From NCBI RefSeq assembly GCF_037975245.1, contig NC_092571.1, positions 15,931,917 to 15,995,916 on the forward strand: DNA of 64,000 bases. The letters run 5' to 3'. The notes beneath the pieces were generated by a model. That model saw nothing but the letters and a program-made list of their open reading frames with translations. It searched no databases and was not told the DNA's origin. Shown here piece after piece: positions 58,001 to 64,000 of this stretch. Each line of letters begins with the position of its first letter. The stretch's first letter is position 1. Both the position numbers and the translations under genes were made by a program. The stretch comes from Apostichopus japonicus (lineage: Eukaryota; Echinodermata; Holothuroidea; Aspidochirotida; Stichopodidae).

Positions 58001-58901
58001 AGCCCAGAGAAATTATACAATTATAACAAGAAAACCAAACAAATATTTTCTTGCAAGAATTCAGCCAAATATTGATCTAGTTAACATTAACAAATATGCC
58101 GAAAGACAGCCTGTTGACACCCTTGCTCTAAGTCAACAGATGACAAAACTTTGTGCACTGTAGGTATTTTGAAATGTGATATCCTTCATATGAACGGAAC
58201 TGCACAGGTATGCTAAATCGCTGGGTGTGACTGACAATGGAATGGGACTATACCGTCCAGAATTTCTTGGCTGCCAATTCCTTTTCCTTATGAATTCAAA
58301 TTTCTTTATTCCTAATTCAATATTTTCTTTCCTGATTCAGACATTAATTAAGGCAGTAAATTAATCTGAAAGTCACTTTTTTACACCCTTGATATTATGA
58401 AATTCTGTCAAGCGAATACCTGACCAAAAATTTGAGGAACCTAAAAGTGCAAATGTCAGTCAGTGTTAATAAATTATTTGCATTGACATTATTTATAGAA
58501 ATGAGGAATTTCATGTTTTCTTTTTCCCATTATAACTTTTAGTTCTTTGATAAGAATGAGAAGTGAACATCTTTGAAATATAATAACTGCCCAAGTTTTG
58601 TTCCCTGCTATTAATTACTAAAAATTGTTTGGCCTACCTTCACTGAGCCCTTTATCCGGCCCTTTCACATGTAAATTCATCTTTTTAACAAAAGTCTGTG
58701 ATCCATTGTGAAGGCCCAATTTTCTCTTGCCACTGGAGGTCCTCTTTTGTAATTTCATGTGCATAAACTGCGGCTGGAGTTCATCGTGAAGCCGGCCATC
58801 CAGCTTTGGTGGGTTGGCTCGAATTTCTTGTTCCAAACGGGCCCTGAAAGCGTCCACGGGCCGTTTCGGGTGGGCTTTTAAATTTTCCTGAGTCAGTTGC
58901 C
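32979..58901 (-). CDS. CASZ1: CASZ1/castor zinc-finger transcription factor (5' end outside window)
   Basis: Castor-family proteins are nuclear DNA-binding regulators of neural and heart cell fate. Eleven exons on the minus strand (58901-58638, 57251-57189, 56586-56025, 52017-51933, 45887-45723, 41674-41384, 38165-37465, 36993-36871, 36198-36075, 35614-35054, 34067-32979) join in phase to 1,341 codons and a TAA stop. N-terminal SKYD repeats ([22 protein letters not shown]) precede eleven castor-type zinc-finger units, most of the form C-x(2-6)-C...HFHC...C...H-x(3-4)-H. Recognisable blocks are [32 protein letters not shown]-like [12 protein letters not shown] and [11 protein letters not shown]. 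The count matches the long (11-finger) vertebrate CASZ1 form. Between fingers 4 and 5 lies a long linker with two VKSE motifs. The long acidic tail of mammalian CASZ1 is absent. The start codon is not in the window. The identification is firm; coding exons are markedly richer in G+C than the introns. Confidence 0.96.
34876..35015. repeat. 79-bp tandem duplication by the donor of a CASZ1 exon
   Basis: 'tttaaagggctcttgcagtt'-type sequence starts at 34878 and again 79 bases later, each ending in a G run. On the transcript strand it lies about 40 nt downstream of the donor at 35053. Confidence 0.9.
35054..35614 (-). CDS. CASZ1: CASZ1 exon: end of finger 6, finger 7, start of finger 8
   Basis: 187 codons starting [21 protein letters not shown] linker with an acidic block ([12 protein letters not shown]) and a Thr/Ser-rich run leads to finger 7 ([18 protein letters not shown]) and the cysteine half of finger 8. 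In finger 7 the last zinc ligand is Glu (DHKTNE) instead of His. An in-frame acceptor nine bases upstream (35623) would add SLQ. Confidence 0.94.
36075..36198 (-). CDS. CASZ1: CASZ1 exon: start of finger 6
   Basis: 42 codons, [20 protein letters not shown] through LAHYHCMW. The first cysteine pair is widely spaced (CEEKFKGC, C-x6-C). Ends phase 0 at donor GTAAGT. Confidence 0.95.
36871..36993 (-). CDS. CASZ1: CASZ1 exon: finger 5
   Basis: 41 codons, [20 protein letters not shown] through [10 protein letters not shown]. The final histidine of finger 5 is in the next exon (HTRYH, H-x3-H). Confidence 0.95.
37465..38165 (-). CDS. CASZ1: CASZ1 exon: finger 4 and long linker
   Basis: About 234 residues. 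Finger 4 ([18 protein letters not shown]...[13 protein letters not shown]) is followed by a disordered linker with LVKSESS and [11 protein letters not shown], a proline run (RPPPPYKE) and an acidic stretch ([16 protein letters not shown]), ending WRKYLK. Donor GTAAGG, phase 2. Confidence 0.96.
38166..41383. other. CASZ1 intron between finger 3 and finger 4 exons
   Basis: No coding exon seen. It is A+T-rich with a less A+T-rich block at about 39640-40340 holding AACAATGG (40075-40082, Sox-like) and a GGTAACCAT palindromic site near 40306; regulatory function is only inferred. Confidence 0.4.
41384..41674 (-). CDS. CASZ1: CASZ1 exon: end of finger 2 and finger 3
   Basis: 97 codons, [20 protein letters not shown] through [11 protein letters not shown]. 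The acceptor is a tandem CAGCAG; using the first AG keeps the finger 2 spacing (HCMQQGC). Finger 3 is [20 protein letters not shown] with a normal H-x3-H. Confidence 0.97.
43563..44262. repeat. VNTR of GAGTAT-type units
   Basis: Nested array: a 6-bp motif (GAGTAT/GAGTAA/GAGTAG) is organised into longer units of roughly 20-60 bp marked by 'agaatttcccttgtta' and 'aaaagcatgagtatgcat'. Both strands are open over long stretches (MSMSRISL and THTHNEGNS peptides), an artefact of the period. Confidence 0.95.
45540..45664. repeat. G-run tract 60 bp from the finger 2 exon
   Basis: The plus strand carries more than ten runs of three or more G separated by one to three bases (for example 'ggggaggggaggggcagggg'). 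The CASZ1 transcript is C-rich here, just after the donor at 45722. Confidence 0.9.
45723..45887 (-). CDS. CASZ1: CASZ1 exon: end of finger 1, start of finger 2
   Basis: 55 codons, [20 protein letters not shown] through [10 protein letters not shown], phase 0. The block [17 protein letters not shown] is diagnostic for castor. Confidence 0.97.
45888..51932. other. CASZ1 intron 1.5-kb-scale blocks without exons
   Basis: The intron between the two halves of finger 1. It contains a satellite (about 50868-51640) and less A+T-rich blocks at about 46720-47480, 47590-48130 and 48900-49640. Several overlapping short frames on both strands there match nothing I recognise, and non-coding regulatory DNA is a likelier explanation. 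Confidence 0.35.
50868..51640. repeat. 125-bp satellite array
   Basis: Marker 'ggtacagtccaatccattgt' occurs at 51056, 51181, 51306, 51426 and 51551: periods of 125, 125, 120 and 125. A more diverged unit precedes them. The units themselves are rich in ACAATGCAAT-type subrepeats. Confidence 0.95.
51933..52017 (-). CDS. CASZ1: CASZ1 exon: first half of finger 1
   Basis: 29 codons: [20 protein letters not shown] then CMETECSFA. It provides the cysteine half and HFHC core of finger 1, ending in phase 0 at donor GTAAGT. Confidence 0.96.
52018..56024. other. CASZ1 intron before finger 1
   Basis: About 4 kb without recognisable coding sequence. Purine-rich tracts at 52730-52770, 53930-53980 and 54236-54300 and long A runs at 55178-55198 and 55289-55303 dominate. 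Confidence 0.5.
52319..52345. repeat. (TA)n microsatellite
   Basis: Short TA dinucleotide run with one AAA interruption in a CASZ1 intron. Confidence 0.85.
56025..56586 (-). CDS. CASZ1: CASZ1 exon with SKYD motif 2 and linker
   Basis: About 187 residues, starting [20 protein letters not shown], then a Ser/Gly/Pro/Leu-rich linker (SPYPLL-type text, [13 protein letters not shown]) and ending [11 protein letters not shown] before the first finger. Donor GTAGGG, phase 2. G+C-rich relative to flanks. Confidence 0.94.
57054..57114 (-). promoter_or_regulatory. G-run-rich intron segment after the SKYD exon donor
   Basis: On the transcript strand this 60-base stretch has about nine GGG or longer runs, starting about 75 nt downstream of the donor at 57188. 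Intronic G runs near a 5' splice site are known binding sites for hnRNP H/F. A role in splicing of the small 63-nt exon is inferred. Confidence 0.35.
57189..57251 (-). CDS. CASZ1: CASZ1 exon with SKYD motif 1
   Basis: 63-nt exon, [20 protein letters not shown], with acceptor CTTTTCAG and donor GTTAGT. The FSKYDxFIQKL motif is characteristic of the castor N-terminus. G-run-rich intron sequence follows the donor. Confidence 0.92.
58638..58901 (-). CDS. CASZ1: CASZ1, first visible exon
   Basis: Begins [20 protein letters not shown] after acceptor ATCACAG and ends DKGLSE with donor GTAGGC, about 88 residues, basic and without a finger. It enters with two bases of a split codon, so at least one further exon lies upstream. 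Assignment rests on phase and order rather than on strong sequence recognition. Confidence 0.8.
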
Positions 58902-59167
58902 CTGTGATACAGAATGAAAAAGATGGATTAAGTAGATCGTCAGGTGGCAAATGAGAATTTAAATTCCACCTTTAACTGGTTGTACCTGTATAGGCAAACA
59001 ATAAAATGAGTTTTAAAAACAGGGTCAAAGAAATCTCAATGAATCTTAACTAAGGTAAGCAAAACACAAATTCCAAAGGTACAATATTTGTAATTCCCTG
59101 TAAGTTCCTTCTATCAAGTTGATTCTTAGATATTAGGAAGGGCTGAATTAGACAAAGTTTGGTTTAA

Positions 59168-59220
59168 AAATCAATCAATCAATCAATCGATCCATCAATC
59201 GATAAATCAATCAAATCAAA
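59168..59220. repeat. (ATCA)n microsatellite
   Basis: Interrupted run of AATC/ATCA tetranucleotides. Confidence 0.9.
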
Positions 59221-61104
59221 TGATAACAAGGAAAAAGATTACATTTATTAGATTTATATAATGTTTGGCTTTCTTGGCATATTTTGAGGACAATATTTTG
59301 TCCTCCTGATTAACTTTCATCGGTCAAACCAATGTAGATAGAGAAGGAGGAGGCTATACTAACTTGTCCTGGGAACAATTCAGGTTAGTTATTGTAGTAA
59401 AAAGAGGTCAAGGGAAGGAAGGATGATGATTCCTAGATATTAGGGAACAGGGCCGAAATAGTGAAAGGGAGTAGAGGGTGGAGGGGGGGGGGGGGTGTTG
59501 ATCCAAGAGAGGATTGAAGCCGTGATTAGATTGCATTCATTTGTGCTGAACACTGGTGGGTAAAATTGCTTGGCCATTTTTTGGTGATGAAAATAAAATT
59601 AATTGGGATATATTTACAACAATATCATATGACTCTTTGATAATGAAAACCTTTGTACGAAAAAGTGAAAAACAGGTCGCAGGAAAATTCTGCGAATGCC
59701 AATCAGCATTGACTCTAAAAGTGGTCAACTTGGGCAAACAACTGCAAAAAGGAAATCGTCACCCTATTTTACAATCATAGAAATAGTCAATAGGATTTCA
59801 AAGTTAAATGACGTATTTGATAATTTAATTTCCTTCTTTTTGTTTAAGCTTCTTTTTGTTTAAGTTTTTTGTTTGGTTTTTGACCTTGTGGTGAACATTT
59901 TACCCTGGTTTTAACAAAAAGTAAAACGCTATATTTGGCTGCATCACAATACCTGACTCATATAACCCAAAGTTAAACTTATTCGCGACAAAAGTCAAAA
60001 GTTCACAGCAAAAGAAATATTACGCCTCAGAGTAGAAACCTATTCAAAACTCAAAAGTAAGAAAAAAGTGGGAAATACCCCTAAAATTTTTATCTTTACA
60101 TTAGCGACAAAACTTACTGTAGCTATTACCCAGGAACTTTTGCAAGCATTTCCTCTTTAAGAATACAGAATATCTGAAAGCCTACAGTTAGTCACTCACT
60201 GCCCAATTAATGTAGTTCTAACACATTCCAAACACAGTGCAAATAACATTGATTACATGTGGTATAAATTTATGCGATGTTTTCACCATATATCCAAGCA
60301 AATTTAATTACTTGTCTTAATTAATAGAAACTTAGGGCAGATGACTGCATGGTCACAGATATTTCAAGACTTTAATTTTTACCCCTATTTTTACTTTCCA
60401 ACAGACTCACACAAAAATAGGGTGGATGCATGCAAACAAGTATGGAGACAGACTTCTTTTTTTTTCCTCAAAAGAAATGTTTTCCAGAAAGCCCTTGTTC
60501 AACTACTGCATTGTTCACTTAAAGTTATATCAAATCAACTGATATTATTGGCCGATAACTTATCAACAATTACAACTTCAGACCACAATTTGATTTGCGA
60601 AATATTCGCCGACATTTGCTATGAAAGTGCTAGTAAGTTCACACTCAATGTTGCATATTTTTTGGGGGGTGACATTTTCACCACCCCTCTCTCTCCCCCA
60701 GCCACCCCCCTCACCCCCAACCTTTCAAGTGCAGTTTAGCTTGTCGAATAAAACTTGCTTGCATATTTGCATACCGATTAGGAAAGAGATACAATTCACA
60801 TCCAACTGTTATTTTCGAAAGATGACAATATAAGTATACAACCAACTTCTGTGTGAGAGTCTCTGTTACAATGTGACCCTTTCTAACCGATTCCAGCACT
60901 TTTCATAACAATGAACTATTAAATCACTAGCACACCAAAATGCCATTGGGGGAGTTTTCGCTATTAAGCACAAAGTCAAATATACCAGACTGATAAAAAT
61001 TCAAAACCAACAGTCTACTTAGCCTTGAACAAATTCAAATCACCAATATTGAACTACCACCACCTCATTGAACTTTTTTAGTTCGCAGTTCTGTTCCTTT
61101 CTCC

Positions 61105-61117
61105 TATATATATATTA

Positions 61118-61165
<48 letters not shown>

Positions 61166-61230
61166 TACGATATATGTATATATATGTATATATATATGTA
61201 TATATATGTGTGTGTATATATATATATATG
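61105..61230. repeat. (TA)n / TATATG microsatellite
   Basis: About 125 bp of TA dinucleotides with CG, CA and TG interruptions; self-complementary, so open frames on both strands (YIYIYI) are artefacts. Confidence 0.95.
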
Positions 61231-64000
61231 CCTTTGACGGCCATCCTCTCGAAGGATAAAACATGTTGATAATCTTGCATTTTCATGTAACAACCTTAAT
61301 ATTTCCCTTTGTAAAATTCAAGGCCAGTTTGTAAGAGTTGAGAGAATAGAAAGAGGAATGAAATGAAAAAAAAAAAAAGTAAAAAAAAAAACACTTTTTA
61401 CTTTTTCATGTCTGCCCAATTTCCCAAATTTACTCTTCATCTCATCTCATGTTTGGCTTCCAGCGAGTTATTAAGATCTCATAAAATGTTGACGTGGTCT
61501 GATTCTACCCTTATTCTCTCCCCCGGGAGAAACACTCTTTAGCTTACACGCAACCCTCCACTTTTTCTTCTTCTCTGTGAAATTTCAATTTCCTCAAACA
61601 CAGCTCTTAATCTCACCCAAACAGACCTCATAATACTTTCGCACCTTCTTAACCGTCGCCTAATTTGCACAAATAAGGAAAAAACAAATCCTGCCGGGGG
61701 CTTTTTAATCCAATTTTCCTAAAAGGCCAAAAATGCCATTATACCGACCCAAAATATCAACCTTCCCTGCTTCTTTTTTTCTTTCCCCCCCCCCCTTCAT
61801 ATCAACGTTTTAATGCCAGAGATAGTTCAAATATTTTCAAGCCGGGGTCGCTTGGGCAAATTTGCAGTTCATTTGAGAAACAACCAAGTCAAATTGGCTG
61901 AAGTAAAGAAAGAGGAAGAAGATGAAGTAGAAACCGTTTGCCCCAATGAGTCAGTCTCGCAGTGTAAATTCTTCAAATTTCTGTCTCTGGACAAAAAAGG
62001 CAAGATGCCTTAAAGAACCAATTCCCATGGAGACAAGGGGGAAGAGGAAAGAAATTTGATATTATTTTTATCTTCGTGATGACGGCTGACTGGAGTGGAA
62101 TATTGAGATGGGTAAAAATTAATTTGTATCAGCAACGAGACTGATGACTTGCAATTGTCGCCGTTTAATTTTGAGATGAGGTCCTTTATTTTCTATCAAA
62201 ATGTTTGACGATATGGATGAAATTAAGGATCTAATAGCTCCTAGAATTGAGAATGATATTCTCCGTGATAATTAATGTTAAGGCATATTGATTGGGGACG
62301 AGCGTCCATATCAAGGGATGCAGCCTATTCAAGCGAACTTTTATGGTGGAGGGGGGGGGGGGGAACAATCGTTCCGTAATGGGTACATTTATGACTCATA
62401 TTCCAAAAATTAGTTGGAGAAATAGTTGAACAAGAGTTTGCGAAAGGAAGACCGCAGAAATAAACATATTTTTTTCCCGTTAGCTTCATGTATATATACT
62501 GAAAATTCTTGAATTAATTTATGTTACTTTAATAATGAATGAGGAATAAAGTGTAGTACGGCCTAACATGTTGAAAGCCGTCATTCAGCTTTACTTTAGG
62601 ACTGAAAAAGAGACCCCCACCCCCTCCCCTCCCCAAATCAACTGTTTACTATATAGCAATTCTAGCCATACATGATAAAGACTGTTACTGGGTTTGGAAA
62701 TTAAAGCTATCCATGGCATTGTCTGGATGCTAATAAATTAATTGTTGAAACAATAACCAGCCTTTTTTTTAAAGTGTTTTTTTTTTAAACAATTGAGAAG
62801 AAAAGAAAAGTAAGTTTTAAGGTTTGTTAGTTTCCTGCTTTCAAATAATGATCACATGACTACATCCTCTTTCCCTTTGTCTGTGATCAAATCAAAGACA
62901 CACCTTAAAAAATAAAACAAAGAACCTGTAACATCCATGGATGAACAACAAAACTGAGCATAATTATAGCATTCCAATTATCTAAGCTATTTCGTTAATT
63001 ATCTTGCAGATTAAAATCACTGTTAACCTATAAAAAAAACTAGGGGACTTAGAAGAAAATTTCCCTCCCCATCTCACAGCTTGAGACCATGACATGGCAA
63101 AGCTTACAAGAGGGTCAGGATACCCTGGTGAGGTCAAATTTAAATTGGGATCTCCAATCTCTGGGCGTGAGATCCCCGAAGGACTCACAAAAGATGGCTC
63201 AAAATACCATATTTGGTAATATTTGGTACTCCCATATAGTCAATTCTGTCTCTAAGGATTCTCTTATTCTCTGTTTTAATAATGAGCCTGGCAATAAGTT
63301 TGTGTGTGGTTAATATATGGTAAAAACTGGATAATGGTGGATGTGAGAGAACATTGATTGCAGACTACAAAGAAATTTATGCGACTCAGCCTGTATTTCA
63401 GCAAAGAGTACTGATGACAAAAGTGTGATTGGGCGGGTACCTGTGAGTTTGCAGCATGGAATCAATAACAAATCTTTTTGCCTTTTTGCGTCTAGCCAAG
63501 ATTATTCCTATCAACCTGCTCCCCCCTCTCACTTCCCCCTCCCCCTCCTCCTCTTCCCAACCCTATCCATGCAAATGATTATTTTCGGTGGGAAAGTGCA
63601 TGAGTAGATGGTTGACAGGCAAGAGAGTAGCATTTTAAGTAAATGTTTCAAACTTTACAGATCAGGGTTGGCAATTCCCTATTCATTTATTTCTTAAAAC
63701 TTGATATAGATCTGTCTTTGTGTGGGGGCGGGGGGGGGGGTTGGAGGGATGTGATAAGGGAGAGAATATAACCCACTATACTACTGTATTTTCATTAATA
63801 AGAGGCACTTGTGACTTTTGAAAAAGGGCTTTTTTGATGTCTTCCACAAAACTGGGAGAAGGGGGTGGGACAGTGCCCCTTTCTCTGCCACCCTGAAGTT
63901 GGTCACTTGGTCTGTGTTGTTATCAGGGCAAACATTATTTTTTGAAAAGGCTCTCTGTCCATTAAAAATATTACTTTGTCTCTCCCTGTCATGTGACACA

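Larger units (their letters stand above)
58902..64000. other. Upstream intron or flank of CASZ1
   Basis: No exon was recognised, although the first visible CASZ1 exon enters mid-codon, so upstream coding sequence must exist. It contains an ATCA repeat (59168-59220), a TA microsatellite and a less A+T-rich block at about 61400-62600. Confidence 0.5.

Noticed and set aside
61068-61286. YIYIYI-type frames on both strands
   Set aside because: TA dinucleotide repeat.
61813-62013. 66-codon plus-strand frame with an acidic run (VKKEEEDEVE)
   Set aside because: No recognisable family, no flanking exon signals, and it is antisense to the CASZ1 direction.
1-64000. tRNA, rRNA, CRISPR array or bacterial operon
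   Set aside because: No B-box (GGTTCGANTCC) with a cloverleaf context, no rRNA-like sequence and no spaced identical repeats of CRISPR type; spliced genes show this is animal nuclear DNA.

Overview
The window is a stretch of animal nuclear genome, roughly two thirds A+T, with short exons separated by long repeat-rich introns. Three protein-coding genes can be reconstructed exon by exon because splice sites and codon phase agree throughout. The protein families and the paired castor-type zinc fingers fit a deuterostome invertebrate. My best guess is an echinoderm or other ambulacrarian, but the species cannot be fixed from the sequence alone.

Layout. (1) Positions 8-17268, minus strand: COPB2, coatomer subunit beta-prime. 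Nineteen coding exons give residues 1-767 of a family about 900 residues long; the 3' exons lie beyond position 1. (2) 17269-20670: intergenic, with an orphan THAP-type zinc-finger exon on the minus strand (19120-19389) and a cluster of palindromic sites at 19505-19560. (3) 20671-24562, plus strand: TMEM107, complete in five coding exons (138 residues), head-to-head with COPB2. (4) 24563-32978: the 3' flanks of TMEM107 and of the convergent CASZ1, A+T-rich, with a ~30-bp tandem array. (5) 32979-58901, minus strand: a CASZ1/castor-type transcription factor. Eleven coding exons encode 1,341 residues carrying eleven zinc-finger units and the stop codon; the N-terminal exons are not visible and probably lie beyond position 64000. 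(6) 58902-64000: upstream intron or flank with no recognisable exon.

The genes do not form a pathway. COPB2 is a housekeeping subunit of the COPI vesicle coat, TMEM107 is a membrane protein of the ciliary transition zone, and CASZ1 is a developmental transcription factor. The rest is introns rich in tandem repeats, plus a probable hAT-type non-autonomous DNA transposon (140-1364) and a 5'-truncated non-LTR retrotransposon tail (about 5485-5850).

No wholly new system was found. The points most worth a second look are a tandem triplication that copies a COPB2 splice acceptor, a zinc finger in CASZ1 whose last ligand is replaced, an exact phosphorylation-dependent SUMO motif in CASZ1, an RFX X-box-like cluster inside TMEM107, a 22-bp perfect palindrome overlapped by 10-bp direct repeats, and the orphan THAP domain.
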